64,000 nucleotides of DNA from Lophius americanus (GCA_037951165.1 JBBDHG010000028.1:7621001-7685000), one strand, 5' to 3'; shown: positions 48,901 through 60,758, counted from the stretch's first letter. Numbers and translations: made by a program. Notes: generated from the sequence alone by a model not told the origin.

Positions 48901-50084
48901 TTGGCTCTTTGCAAATTAAGAAAAATTGATTCAGAATGTAAACTGATGACTAACTGTCAATTCCATGTCTAAGTGATAAAAAATAGAACACAATTTGACA
49001 GTTCCAGACAATGACAGCAGAAAAATAAGACATAAAACCTTCCCAAAATTTGCGAATGACAGGATGGTACGATAAGTAAACTATTGCTTTCCACACTTAT
49101 TCATAAAGTGTGGAAAGAACTTGTCGTCCTATCTGAATTTTTGCTGAAGTTATTCCAGTTGCATCTTTTGTTAATGCCCAACATCAAAGTGAATATCTCA
49201 AGAACTAGACTGACCCAAAACCATCTTCATGGGACATTAAAAACACATCGGTTTGAAAGGATCTGTAATCAATAATCAATAGATTCTTTGCTCAATAAAT
49301 CATGATGCTTTGACATTCCACTATGAGCCATTTCCCACTAAGAATAAATGATTCCTTCAGTGTCTGGCAGCTGGAAAGCAAAGCCAGAGACAAAGGTTTC
49401 ACTCCCAGAGGATTAGAATTGTTTTTGCATTCAAGAGACACCTGAAAGGTGCATTTTTATGAAGAAACATTTTCAACAGCAGACAGCAGAAACAGCATAA
49501 TGAAAACCGTGGATCCTAATGTGCTTTGACCTTTGCCACATTGTTCTAATGGTGTTATAAAAAAGAATACCCACAGAGAAGACTTCAGAAAGGCGCATGA
49601 TATTTAATGATCAAGTTCAATATGCTCGGCACAGAGGAAAATATTGAGGTTTGAGATGTGAGATCTGTGACTTTATATATATTCATTATTGTATTTTGAC
49701 AATGTAAGTTATGGTGAAGTGTCCACACAGTTTATTGTGGAAGTTAAGAAGTATGTCATTTGTCAGGGTAAGGAGAGCTGGTGAGTTTACCTACCCTAAT
49801 GGTACGATCTTGAGGGGATTGACTCCGGCTGAGTAGAGAGCCTATTTAGCCCGTCCTTCGTGGCGCTTCAAAGGAGAGCTTCATCACGGTGTAGCTGACA
49901 ACACGTGATTAGTTAAGTTACGCAAGTTCCTGATTTCTGCCTCCTACCCAATTCCTACCTTCCTTCTCCGGCCCTGCCTACCACATGCGTTATCAGTGTT
50001 TCTATGGGAAAATTTTGCACAAGTAGAGTATGATGTATAAATAGAAAATAATCATATAAATTTTGTATACAGTCATTAAAATCA
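48901..50084. other. Unrecognised sequence
   Basis: No gene or repeat recognised. Confidence 0.4.
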
Positions 50085-50280
50085 AATCGATTTAATTTCT
50101 ATAGTGCCTATTTACAACTAATGTCATCTCAAGGCACGCATGATTCCTCAATGAGCAACCTCTTGTTGACAGCTACGAGAAAAAAACGGCACTTTTTAAC
50201 AGGCAGAAACCTCGAGCAGATCCCGAATAAGGCCATGACCAGTTGGGCTGAGAGAGAAAGAAAGAAAGGGGCAATTGAGA
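50085..50280 (+). repeat. Teleost interspersed repeat with 'aacctcgagcagatcc' body
   Basis: 'aatcgatttaatttctatag', 'ttacaactaatgtcatctc', 'aaggcacgc', then 'caggcagaaacctcgagcag', 'atcccgaataaggccatgac' and 'cagttgggctgagagag' follow a common fish repeat in order. It leads straight into the minisatellite. Confidence 0.7.
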
Positions 50281-50354
50281 GAGGGAGTGTGAAAGAGAGG
50301 GTGTGTGAAAGAGAGGGAGTGTGAAAGAGAGGGAGTGTGAAAGAGAGGGAGTGT
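50281..50354 (+). repeat. 16-bp minisatellite, 4.6 units
   Basis: Unit GAGGGAGTGTGAAAGA. Units begin at 50281, 50297, 50313, 50329 and 50345; only the second differs, by one base. It grows out of the purine-rich end of the preceding repeat. Confidence 0.95.
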
Positions 50355-50877
50355 TGGTGGAGTGCAAGGAAGAGGATGGGGGCGTGTGACGGACACTTTT
50401 TATTTTATTTAATGCTGGTGGTGCTCTTGATTTTCTTATTTTATAGATTCATTCTGTTTTTTGAGAATTCAATGAACACCCTTGATGCAAAGAGTTGAGA
50501 TGATATCGTTATGGGTTGAATGATATCGTTGCATTAGGTTTATTGACAGTTCATGCGGTCCATTATACCACAGCAAATTGACTCTGCACATGTCCCTGCT
50601 GCGCAGGAGCCAAGCACTACATTGACATTGACGAGGATAACCAGTTTAGAAAATGGATTGGGATAAATAAAGTATATTGAATTGAATATAATCTTAAAAT
50701 ATCATGTACCTATAAGTATTTCCCCACAGACTGAGCGAGGAAGCCTGGAGCGGATTTCTATTTTACAGACTATTTCATCTTTAATCAGTGAGTCGTTGGG
50801 GCAAAACCTATTACTCTGCCACTTTAGGGAAAAATAATTTCCTCTTACACATCAGTGTAGTCTTACTATATATGGAG
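50355..50877. other. Mostly unrecognised
   Basis: Only 50630-50690 resembles the reversed start of a common teleost repeat ('accagtttagaaaatgg', 'ataaataaagtatattg'). No gene recognised. Confidence 0.4.
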
Positions 50878-51130
50878 TCCATTAGCCATAGCATTATAAC
50901 CACTCATCGAGAATCACAGTGAATTAATATCGACTATCTTTTTACAGTGGCAACTGACATGAGGTCATATATATTAAGCAGGAAGAGAACGTAATTTGTT
51001 GGAAGCAGAATCAAATGGCAATTATAAGGAACTATGTAAGGGCCAATTTGTTGTCGCTAGACGGCCGGGGTCACACCAAATCTGCAGGTCTTGTTTAGTT
51101 CGCAGTTCCTACTTAGTTATGGCTGATTAG
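50878..51130 (+). mobile_element. Tc1-type transposon, 5' end fragment
   Basis: Begins in a Tc1 terminal word (TTAGCCATAGCATTATAACC), then 'tgaattaatatcgactatct', 'cagtggcaactgac', 'tatattaagcaggaag' and 'ttggaagcagaatcaaatgg'. Transposase-start DNA follows ('gggccaatttgttgtcgcta', 'gacggccggggtcac', 'ctgcaggtcttg'), corresponding to the N-terminal DNA-binding helix region. Only about 250 bp survives; the same lineage as the 17.1-kb fossil. Confidence 0.7.
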
Positions 51131-51707
51131 GTCATATATTCACCATTAAGGTCTGTTTGTTCTTTCTTCAGTTTCTCCAGTCTAACTGTACCCTCAAAAC
51201 ATTAAAACGACCTCATCTTCAGCAAAGCTGCTGGGAAGCATGTGTTTAACCATCATCTTTGTGATGAGGGCGATAGTTTGTTCTGTTTCCCAGTGTCTCC
51301 TCCCTAATTGTTGAACGTTGTCACCTGTCCCCAGCATAACTGCATCCTTTACAGTTAGGACAATTTATTCGTATTGGCATGTTGTAAAACCTAAATCAAT
51401 AAAGTTAGTTTTGATAGATGTTTATTAAAAAAAATTGTAAATTAAAAACTCAAGCTAACTAAGCTCAAGCTGGCTCATAAATAGGAAATCCAATAACCGT
51501 GAATCTCAATATAAAATACATTCAATACTGCATATGTCTGAAAAGGCACATCATATAATGATAGAAATGTAACACTTATTTCTACCCTAAAATTACTCAG
51601 AAATGTCTTCCATAATATGATTGATCTGGGATTTTTTGTATGTCACCATTTATTTTCTTAAAGAGGAATGCATCTGTGTTAATTTGGGTTAAATCTAGTC
51701 AAAATCT
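51131..51707. other. Unrecognised sequence
   Basis: No gene or repeat recognised. Confidence 0.4.

Positions 51708-51736
<29 letters not shown>
51708..51736 (+). repeat. 29-base poly-C run
   Basis: Uninterrupted C29 (G29 on the minus strand, able to form G-quadruplexes). The exact length may be a sequencing or assembly estimate. Confidence 0.9.
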
Positions 51737-51738
<2 letters not shown>

Positions 51739-53385
51739 CTAAAAATATTATATAATGCAAATTGACCATAAATTTAAAAAGAAAAGACATGTAAAACCTG
51801 CGGTAATGAGTCACAATGTATGTTGCAACACAGAAATGAAAGCGAGTGTGTGCTTTATAAAAAAAAAAAAGAAGCCAAACTGGGTCAATTTTTACCTGGC
51901 AGTAGAAATGCCAATGTAAGGATTACTTTTTATAATGGCTGAGTGAGATCCACACTTAATTGACTTTCTACCTAGTCTTTATAATAGTTTTACTCTGCAT
52001 AATGCTACATTTGAATAAAATTAATAAATCATAATTGTCATAGCCAGAGGTTTTAGTATATGCATACGGCAACCCCAGGAAATATGCTGCATTTTGCAGC
52101 TGAAATCCCAACAAAATTCAGGAAACGATAATAAAATACTGTTAATTTTTGTATTTAATGACAGATTACGTACACATAGTAACAGGTACATGTTGTTGAC
52201 ATGGACATAAATATATGTTTGGTGTCTATGGACAGGTAAGACCTAAGTTATGCAAATACCCAACTCTTTTCTCAACACATTTTTATTCCTCCTGCTGAGA
52301 CATTAAAGTTCTTTCAGTACATGTGATGAAAAGTTAAGATGATAGTGACAAAATTCCTGAGCTGTCTTATCGCATTGGTGACTTTGAAAGGTGAAATTTT
52401 ATCTGTGTATTCACACTTGAGTTGAATACAAAGTTCACACTGTCTATCCTGATTCACACCCCCCCACATTTCCATCTTTCAGTCCTCTTCAGCACCTTAG
52501 ATAAATTCAAATTATTTTAAACATGCTACCTAAATAGCAAAAGTACGTCTCCAAACCCATCTGCATCATGCTGTAATCCCTGCTTTATTCACCTCATGCT
52601 GGTGTCTTACTCAGTGAGTAATGAAAATAAGGTGAAGGGCCTCTGGAGTGTAATTATTTTCATTTGTGTGACAGTGGGAGGCTGCCCTAAATTTCATTTA
52701 TCCGTATGTGACAGTTCACCATCTTCCAGCAGAGGTAATGAGCACCATGCTCTCATTATCTGTTGGGAATGGCATATCTAAAAATGTTACCTTCCTCACT
52801 GTCCGCTCATGACAGGCGAACAACGAGAAATTCTGTAGAGCTGGTGTCAGGAGCAGAGACCAGCCTCCTGGAAATGTTGAAGTGAAGAAATACGTAAAAG
52901 GACAGGGGGCTATAGGAGGGTTAAGGTGAGATAGGTGTCAGAGGGAATTTAATGATACATATGAGCAGCATAGTGCCATCAAACAGGAAGCCTCCTTTTC
53001 TTTTCTTTCTGTCCTCAATGAATACATTCACTTACAGCAAGTGATTCACAAGGTGAAAACTTTTGGCGGTTTTGCCCGCTGTCGCGTTCCATATTTCTGG
53101 ACCACCAGGCGTCCATGAATCGTCCTCAGCTGCATTATGCTCCAATGCTCCAACTAGAACAGGAAGTCTTCAAAGTGGCAAAAAGTATTTTGTCGTCTGT
53201 CGAAGTAACCTTTTCTACGCAGAAAATATTCCAGTCATTCTGTAATGTCCCTTTAAGGTTTCAATTTGAAAGCATATACTGAGAGAAAGTATAGTACAGA
53301 TTAAACTTTGTCAGAATCTCAAACAACTTTTTACAGATATACAGTAAATCTTAGTTAACACAAAATATACATATGAAATATAATA
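51737..53385. other. Unrecognised sequence
   Basis: No gene recognised. The frames at 52596-52781 and 53063-53245 have no motif. Confidence 0.45.
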
Positions 53386-53760
53386 TACTGGGTCACCGGG
53401 TCTCCTCCCAGTAGGTCGTGCCTGAAAAACCTCCAAAGGTAGGCGTTTGTAGACACCCTAAACAGATGCCTGAGCCACTTTAACTGTGAGTAACTGTAAG
53501 TGATCAAACAACTGCTCCTTTCTGAGGTCTCTCTGGATGGCTTATCTAAGTCTGATTGTAGCCAGCCAACGAAGGAAGCTCATTTCAGCCACTTGTATCC
53601 TTGACCTCATTCGTTGGGTATCTACCTAGAGCTCTTGAAACGTAGATGAGCGTTCAAACCTAGATGGACTGTAAAGTTGCGTTCTACCTTACGATTCAGC
53701 ACAGCAAGCCGATGCAACACCATAATATCTGCTGATACCACACCACCCTTCCATCTCAGT
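53386..53760 (-). mobile_element. LINE 3' end (RTE/Rex3-like type), longer copy
   Basis: On the minus strand: a 'gtggctgaaatgagcttcct' word (AEMSFLR), 'tcgttggctggctacaatc', 'gccatccagagagacctcag', 'gaaaggagcagttgtttg', 'gtggctcaggcatctgttta' (W-RHL) and 'ctactgggaggagacccggt'. It extends further upstream than the copy at 42.3 kb. Heavily mutated, without an intact frame. Confidence 0.7.
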
Positions 53761-55754
53761 CAATTATCCTCGTGAAATACTTGTTTACTTGAGGCAGCAA
53801 CCCACCAACCACTCCCCCTGAAATCAATTGTTTTATAGCCTGTTCTCCTAGTATTGCTATTTCTTTTGTACAGCAGAATTTAAGATTTTGATAAAATGTT
53901 TTTTTTATCCAAAAAAGATATTTAAGGTTTTTGTCACAGCCAAAGAATGCATGTGCAAATAGTTCCATTATTAGAGGTAGGTTGTCTTTTACAGCCAAAA
54001 TCCCATTTAGGGTGCATTATCTATTGTCAGCGAAGCTCTTAAAGTCTTTGTCATTAAAAGGCTGCTGGTTCAAGCCCTGTGAGGCTCAAAGGGTGATAAA
54101 AAAAACATTGCTGTCATATATTTTGTATGTAAAAGTGTCTTTCTCTCTGTTACTTTAACCGTTTCATTCATAATACTTTTGCTTTGTTTTTTCAAATTGG
54201 TCAACTCTTTCAGCATGAAAATTTGATGACCTGCTTCTTTGTGCCTCACCCCCTCTGTTGTCCCTGCTTTCGATTGAAGGGTGAGCTCTGGCTCACTTCC
54301 AGTTAGCAACTAATGGCCCTGGACAGAGAGCCTCCACGGGGTCTTGTGGTAGGTGAGAGTAGTGTTAAAAAGCCCATTATGTTAATCCAATTCTACCGGG
54401 GAAGGGTGGGAAAATCGCACCAGCACTTCTCCATCCTTAGCGGCAGCACATGGGGAGGAGATGGAGAAGCTCTTTCCTGCAACCTGAGCCTTCCAGAGGA
54501 TTTTAAGTGGGATCTCTGGGATATGGGGGTTGGGTGCTTATCTTATATGGCAGCAAAGCCTTGACAGCTCATTTCCACTGTTGAATGCAACACAGGGGGA
54601 GGATGATGAAATGCTACGCTCATGTTGGAAAAATCCGCTATGTTATGAAAGTTGTTTTACGAGAATAAGCCCCTTGTAATTTAAGCATCTCAGTTTCACA
54701 GTGGTCTTGAAAATACCTTGAAACTGTGATAATTGTTTTTCTTTTACAATTATAAAAAACAGAACAAAAAAAATAAAACAAACCAATGAATTCCTTGATC
54801 ACAAAGTAAAGCTCACTCAGGCCTAGCTACACCCTTTCCACTGGCTCCTACTAGAATGACAAGCATATACATTCACCCACCGAAACAGATATTAATAAAT
54901 ATAATTACAGACACCTAAACCTGAATTTTTCCATTTAGGAGTTATTTAAGCTACATGATGAGCTAAATAGAATAAGTAGTTGTTTTAAGTAGGGTGGATA
55001 ATTGTTGAACCATTTTTTTAAACAAACTGCATCCAATGGCTGTATCTGCGGGATTTTAGTGATGGCCAATTAAGACATTCATTCATATTGCAGTGTCAAG
55101 TTCTCTATTGGCACCTCAGAACCAAGCTACATAGAATATTATAGACAACGGTGAGAACATGGAGACTTGTTTCAGAGCTGTTCTCATAAAAAACTTTCAA
55201 CTTAATCTAAAATTGTTCAAATTAATTGAGTAATTATTTTCCTAACCTGTAATGTGAAAAAATTGATGGAGCGCTATAATATTCTGAAGTTGAAACTTGT
55301 AGTATATTTAAGGGATTTTTTGTGGGGTTTTAATGACAAATGAAAATCCAACAATTTGTTAAAGATCCAGGTATTTGAACTCTATTGAATTTCACTGTAA
55401 CGAGTGGAGACAAAATGAGACCAGTTATTAATTAGTTGCAATAGTTGAGCTCTTTTGCCAAACATCATGCTATGGGATGTTTTCTTGTTCTTGTTTGTTT
55501 TCGGGACTGACTCAAAGTTGTGCTGTTTCGATGAAGATATGAATTGAACCCGAGTAGTGACTGATTTGAAAGACGATTTCGCAAAAGTTCATTCAGCAAG
55601 ACCATCCTTTGGTACACTAGGGCTAGAGTTATTGCTCATATCACTCTGTTATCCCCAACTGTCACACATGTCTGTTCATTCAGGTAGCCTTGTCGATCCT
55701 ATCACTGTCACACCTGAATGCTGAGCCCATCACCATCAGCTGCTGTCTTCATGA
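53761..55754. other. Unrecognised sequence, no gene seen
   Basis: Several frames of 75-83 codons (53756-53998 minus, 54313-54564 plus) lack any recognisable motif. No repeat recognised. Confidence 0.45.
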
Positions 55755-56050
55755 CTGTCTCCATCTAGTAGTAGTGGTTCTTGGATGCGTCTGGTTTGCG
55801 AGCACTCCATCTCCACCTAGTCCACACAGATCCTTCAGCCTCATTGTTCATCAGCCTCAGTGCAGTCAGTGGCCACCACCGCAAGTATTCAGACTCTAGA
55901 GGGGGGAAATTCCTGCTTCCTCTCAGGGCTGAGACCATTACATCACAATCTCTCCGACGAGTCTGAGCACCAGACTAATAGACTCGTTATCACACATCTG
56001 CTGTTATAAATAATTTTTATTTTCAACATCTTGTCTTCTCTGATTGAAAT
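55755..56050 (+). repeat. Three-copy local repeat (family B)
   Basis: 'cacagatccttcagcctcat', 'tgttcatcagcctcagtgc', 'gtggccaccaccgcaagtat', 'tcagactctagagggggg', 'caatctctccgacgagtctg', 'acacatctgctgttataaat' and the end CTCTGATTGAAAT. Longest of the three copies; all are on the plus strand. Confidence 0.65.
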
Positions 56051-56420
56051 TAAGTTTGTCAAGGCGGAGACAGTGATAGTAATCAACCATGCCAAAAGCG
56101 TTGATGAGATCTAAAAATATTGCACCTGTAGGCATGTTATTCTCCATTGTAGAGAAAAACATTGTTTGCGAATTTCAACAGAGCATTGGTGGTAGAGAAG
56201 TTTGGTCTGAATCTAGATTGGTGTGGAGACAAGACGAGATTAGGATTTATTGTGAAAGTTGATAGAAGCTTAACTTTTCAAATCATTTTGCTAAACAGTT
56301 GATAATCGGGATCGGCCTATAGATGTTTATGCCAGGGGGGTCACCATCTTTATCCAAATAGGTGACTATAGCATAACTCATAATTTATGGAATTTCACAT
56401 GCGGATATTGATCAGTTGAA
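56040..56420 (-). mobile_element. Non-LTR reverse-transcriptase fragment
   Basis: On the minus strand, scattered over frames: a YRPIPIINCLAK-FEKL block (56285-56345), a downstream stretch resembling the family's SGFRPN-T-AL segment (about 56190-56260), and AIFLDLINAF-MVDYY (56080-56125), the RT motif normally reading DLSKAFDTVDH. It is a different RT type from those at 26-27 kb and 48 kb. Stops and frame changes throughout; the catalytic ADD box is not present. Confidence 0.65.
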
Positions 56421-56704
56421 CAGGTTCAGGTAGAGGACATGCCAGAACATGAGGCAGGTTTTATTCATTTTTTTTATACCCCAAACCTTATTTTTCTGTT
56501 TGAAGAGACTGATAAGATCACTGTTGAACCAAGGTTAGTGTGTACCCTTAACCTTAATTGTGGTCCAAGGGGCAACTTTTTAGAAAAAAGAAATAAGTAT
56601 ACAAAAAAATCCCAGGTTCCTTCAACAGAAGATTTTTAATAAGATTATTAATATAATTTCTTCGGTTTCTAGTATTGTCACATTAGTTTTAATTTTCCAT
56701 AGTA

Positions 56705-57256
56705 TATTCCTAAACTACTTTCATCCCTACTCTCAATGCAGACCGGAGTTGAAATGGAGGTAGATAAAGACCTGCCCTGAATCTGGGATCTCTTTTAGCA
56801 CGAGCAAGTTTCAGGATCTCCTTCTTGTCCTGGAAGTGAAGTGACTCTGCGATCAGAACAATGGGCCGTGTTCCGGCAACACTTTTAAAGAAACAATAAA
56901 AACGTCTTTGATATTTGCAGTAACATTTGCACAACGTCGAACATTGATAATTACATTATCTGACTCCAACTCTATAACTTTTCTTTGTATGCCAAATATT
57001 ATTATATATTTAGAAAACATTTGTATTTGACCTTTAGAATGTGATCTGAGGACATGATGAACACAGCTACATAGCAGCTGGAAATCATGTAACTGCATAC
57101 TTTGTATTTGCCAATAACCACAAAAGGAAGGACTCCTATTTGAGTCCTGTTATCACTGCATACGTTGTGTCCGTGAGAGTTAAAGGAAATGCTCTTGTTG
57201 GAAGTTATTCTAGAATTGGAAGAAAAAGAGGACTTAGGTCCATTGTATTTGGGCAA
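56705..57256 (-). mobile_element. L1/Tx1-like LINE ORF1 (RNA-binding protein) fossil
   Basis: On the minus strand a start-like MPKYNGPKSS (57256) precedes a poor middle. KVIELESDNVIINVR (about 56955-57000) matches the coiled-coil end of fish L1 ORF1, normally KV-ELE-RSRRNNVR. The conserved C-terminal segment follows: FQDKKEILKLARAKRDPRF near 56770-56850, resembling the RNA-binding domain's FQ-KE-VL-LAR block. Known L1 ORF1 protein binds LINE RNA in the transposition particle. Pieces lie in two or three frames, so it is non-functional. No L1-type RT follows. Confidence 0.55.
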
Positions 57257-57351
57257 TGGGGGGACACTGAAACTGTGGCCACAAAAAGGTGATCATTTTT
57301 TTTTCCATGTATAGTCTTGTGAGTAGTTCAGAATTTTTAAAATGAATAGTG

Positions 57352-57575
57352 AACTAGACTAGTGCTTTTGTCCCTGACAGTAAGGATAGGTCCCTAAAAA
57401 GCCCAGAATCCCCTTCATTTAATCAACCAATGCCCTTGATTGAACTCTTCAATTTAAAAGTCCACAATTTAAATGTGAACTTATCTCCGGAAAACTGTTT
57501 TTCGTAGAAAAATAAGATTCCCCTAGTGAGTAAAATATGAACTATTAGAATAAAACATTATCTCATCGATTGGTA
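57352..57575 (-). repeat. CTAG-family repeat, 3' half, inverted partner
   Basis: Starts (minus-strand 3' end) with AACTAGACTAGTGC and the hairpin remnant GTCCCTGAC. Then come 'ggtccctaaaaagccc', 'tgattgaactcttcaattt', 'aaatgtgaacttatctcc', 'gtagaaaaataagattcccc' and 'gtgagtaaaatatgaacta'. It is fused near the family's middle to a plus-strand copy. Confidence 0.8.
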
Positions 57576-57962
57576 ACGTGTTAACGCGTTGACTCAAAAA
57601 CTATTTCATTGATCCTTTTATAACCATTTAGACGTTTGTGTAGAGATGGACTGGATTGATTTTGGGAAAGGGGGGTTTAAAATTTCTGACACTAGGGGGA
57701 GCTGTGATCTCCAAAGCTTTTCAGGTCAAAATTTCTCAAGCATGGTCGTTTCGTTCAAATTCAGCACACATGAATGAACTTGAGGAAATATATCATGGTT
57801 TACTGTAATAATTCATTAGCTTCGTGGAGCTTTTTTTTTTTTAATAAATACTGTGGATATAACATCGGATTTAATTTGAGTTAAATCAGGGGGATTGCTT
57901 GCATAAGCAGGTCACTGGGGACTTTCTGGGTATATACCCTTGTTGTCGGGGACGACGCCTAG
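57576..57962 (+). repeat. CTAG-family repeat, plus copy in inverted composite
   Basis: Begins in the 'gttaacgcgttgactcaaaa' segment and proceeds through 'tggactggattgattttggg', 'aatttctgacactaggggg', 'aaatcagggggattgcttgc', 'actggggactttctgggtat' and 'acccttgttgtcggggacga' to CCTAG (CTAG 57959-57962). The hairpin pairs GTCG/CGAC. Unlike other copies, GG rather than TT follows CTAG. Confidence 0.8.
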
Positions 57963-58099
57963 GCCCAGTTCACATTTGACATAGATGTGGCAGGACTCAG
58001 AACTGGTGGTTTAATGTGATGTAACTGAATTCAGCATGAGACTGCAGTGTTTTTCATCCTCCACACAAGCATCATTTTGAGTTTGTCTCCAGCTATTTC
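57963..58099. other. Unrecognised sequence
   Basis: No feature recognised. Confidence 0.4.
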
Positions 58100-58330
58100 A
58101 TGCTGCATTCGTGCACACCCTACCCTTCCCCACTATCTGGCAGACCCTCAATAATTTACAGCCCTCCCCTTGTGGAGATCCTCTACCAAACCACTGTCCA
58201 TACTCAGCGGGTTTATATGCTTTACCAAAATCCTCTGCCGAACCTGACCGGCAGAGGCATTTACTTTCTCTCATTGTTCAAATAAACACTTTCTGTTCCT
58301 GGTTCACTAATCTGTCCTGAGTTCTCCAAA
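58100..58330 (+). mobile_element. Possible solo-LTR fragment
   Basis: Pro/Cys-rich DNA followed by 'ttgttcaaataaacactttc' (polyadenylation-type AATAAA) and 'tgttcctggttcactaatct' then 'gtcctgagttctcc' is laid out like the right half of fish Gypsy LTRs. No partner LTR or internal region was found, so this is tentative. Confidence 0.3.
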
Positions 58331-58747
58331 AGTTCATCAATAATTCACAATTCCTCAACTTAATCTCAATGTCTTCATTGTCAAAAAGGAATCTGAATGT
58401 TGTGTCTTGGCAACATCAGTTCTAAGGTCTGTGTATGTTTTAGTATTTAGTTTTTTGATTCAGACAAGAATAACGATTATTGCGATTGTTGTTGTTTTTT
58501 CAATACCAAATTGGAACCAAATATCATCCATATCCCCTATTTGATTTTAATTTTCTAATGAAACCGTGAAAAAATGAAACCACTAGGATATACAGTGTAA
58601 ATTCAGGCCGTTCTTTTTATTTTTTTTCAATTTCTGAGTCCAGTTGTTTACAAGCACACGTTGCTCCTTAGAGGTTGCAGCAAATAGGAAATACATAAGT
58701 GGCTAAATCGGGTTAAGCTTGATTATACCTGCTAATACACACACAAC
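58331..58747. other. Unrecognised sequence
   Basis: No gene or repeat recognised. Confidence 0.4.
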
Positions 58748-59325
58748 GATCAGCCATAACATTAGATCCAGTCACTGACATATGTGAAATACACTATGAA
58801 GCCTAAAAAGATAAAGATAAAAAAGATAAAGATAACCTTTATTAGTCCCACAATGGGGAAATTGCAAGGTTACAGCAGCAGAGCAACAAGGTTACAGCAG
58901 CAGAGCAACAAGGTTACAGCAGCAGAGCAAAAAACCCCCCACTGTTTTCCAGTCCAAGATAGCATTCATATTGCTGGACGAATCACAACATCCCATTTTA
59001 CAGCAATCCATGTCACCATACAGCCACATGATGAATGTAGAGCTGGAGTCCACTCCACCTGGGAACTTTAAAACCATAATCCACTTAAACCAGTTGTACT
59101 GGTGTCTCATCGGCTCCAGGATGGATCATGCAGTAGGAGAGTGGGTAGCTGCTGTCAGTCTGCTGATAGACCAGAACATAAATCAGCAAAATGGATTATT
59201 TGGGACACGTGTGCACATTTCCTCAAAAAGTTTGCTAATAACATTAGTTTCCAGCTGCATAGAATATTAGACAATGAACCACAACATTAGAACAACTGAT
59301 TGGTGATAATGTTGTGGCTGATGAG
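58748..59325. mobile_element. Nonautonomous element with Tc1-type terminal inverted repeats
   Basis: The left end reads CGATCAGCCATAACATTA and the right end GATAATGTTGTGGCTGATGA, near-complements matching the termini of the fish Tc1 lineage also seen at 17.1 and 50.9 kb. About 580 bp separates the ends and no transposase segment is recognised. Part of the interior is a LINE-tail insertion. Confidence 0.65.
58805..58990 (-). repeat. LINE/SINE tail with 22-bp triplication
   Basis: On the minus strand it ends AATTTCCCCATTGTGGGAC then TAATAAAGGTTATCTTTATC, a common fish retroposon tail (Rex3-like). The unit CAAGGTTACAGCAGCAGAGC plus AA is present three times exactly (58865-58886, 58887-58908, 58909-58930). 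It sits inside the Tc1-ended element, so it inserted later. Confidence 0.7.
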
Positions 59326-59925
59326 TGTCAGTGCATAAAATCTGATAACCTTTATTTTAGGTGCATGCAGGAGAAACTCACTCTCCTATAACACCAGTGT
59401 GTGTTTTACATTTAATGTTCATTGAAGAATTTTCCAGTGTAAAAATGCCTCGGCCTCTAAAATATGCAAAATCTCACTGTTGGATTCTAATGATATGTAT
59501 CCCTGGAGAGTAGAGTTCATGTGTTCATACTATACGAACTCCAACTTTGCATCACATAAATGATACACCAAGAAGAGCTGTCAACAGTGATATGCATCGT
59601 TTGGCTGCTGGAACAAAATTTGCTCATTTTAAAATTATTCCAAGCAGTGAGCACACCACCACCACCACCACTTACAAGGACCATGCATATATCAGGAAGC
59701 ATCCAGACTTTATGTCCCCTCCATGATTTTCTCCAGTGCTGGTGAGCAGAAACTGGAAAGCATTGGATGCACGACTTATGTGGTGGCATTCTTCAGATGT
59801 TTAACTTGTAAACTGTCATTCAGAGTCGACCCAGGTCCATCTAGTTGTGAAGTGTAGCTCTGCACCGGTTCCAGCTGGTAAACTGAGGTTAGTTAAAGAA
59901 CTACATGACTTCATCTGAAGATAAA
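59326..59925. other. Unrecognised sequence
   Basis: No gene recognised. A short (ACC)n run lies near 59655-59670. Confidence 0.4.
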
Positions 59926-60255
59926 AACTAGCCCTACGATGCTGCCCCCGGTAGTAAAAGTATTTCCCCGAAAAGTCCCAAATCCCCTACGTTGTACAAG
60001 TTATTTCCTGTACAAGAGTATTTTGTAAAATGGCTTCATACTGATATACACCAAATCCGGACTAAATTGTACCAAAAATTAGGAAATTATGTCAGAAAAA
60101 CAGTCTTTTTCGTAGAAGAGCTACCCCTAGTGAGTAAATTATTTTCTATTAGAGTGAAAATTTGATATAAACAAGTTAGATATATTCTAGTTGATTCATG
60201 TGGACTACATCTAGATTAAAACACACCAACGGTTGAGAAATTATTGCATCAAGAA
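59926..60255 (-). repeat. CTAG-family repeat, 3' two-thirds
   Basis: The minus-strand 3' end is AACTAGCCCTACGATGCTG with a decayed hairpin, then 'tatttccccgaaaagtccca', 'aatcccctacgttgtacaag', 'tcgtagaagagctacccc', 'gtgagtaaattattttcta' and 'gttgattcatgtggactac'. The 5' terminus is missing. Confidence 0.8.
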
Positions 60256-60737
60256 AAAGGATCTGCTGCAGCTGTGGACCAGTTGATGTTTCTGTATCTA
60301 CGACTTTTCGGGTTTAGTAATATCTGACAAAATGAACAACACAACTAAATTTCAGTAAACACTTTTTTTAATTTTAGTTTTTCAACTAATATAAAGGTTT
60401 TTTCAACACTTTCTTTGTACCCCTATGGGCATGAATTCATCTATTTTTGCAAAGAAAGCCTCCACAGGGAGTTTGGGAGGGGGAACAGGGGAACACGGTC
60501 TTTTTTCCATTGCTTTGATGTATTTACCTTTGACCAAGCATTTTAGAATATCATCTGTCTCAACATCAAATATCCCCCGAAACACAAAAACCTTTTACAA
60601 CAGAATTTATTGCTGTTCTCAGAATAAGTAATGGTTACGAGGCCTTCTTCAAAAGAGTTTCCTTCTCCAACCCTGTACTGATGATTTAAAGTTGATAAAT
60701 ATGTGAACACTAATCAAAAATGAGTTATTAATGAAGG
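60256..60737. other. Unrecognised sequence
   Basis: The small minus-strand frame at 60403-60585 has no motif. Confidence 0.4.
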
Positions 60738-60758
60738 TATAATATATATATATAGATA

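Noticed and set aside
50281..50354. CRISPR-like short regular repeat
   Set aside because: Units are directly contiguous with no spacers; a eukaryotic minisatellite.
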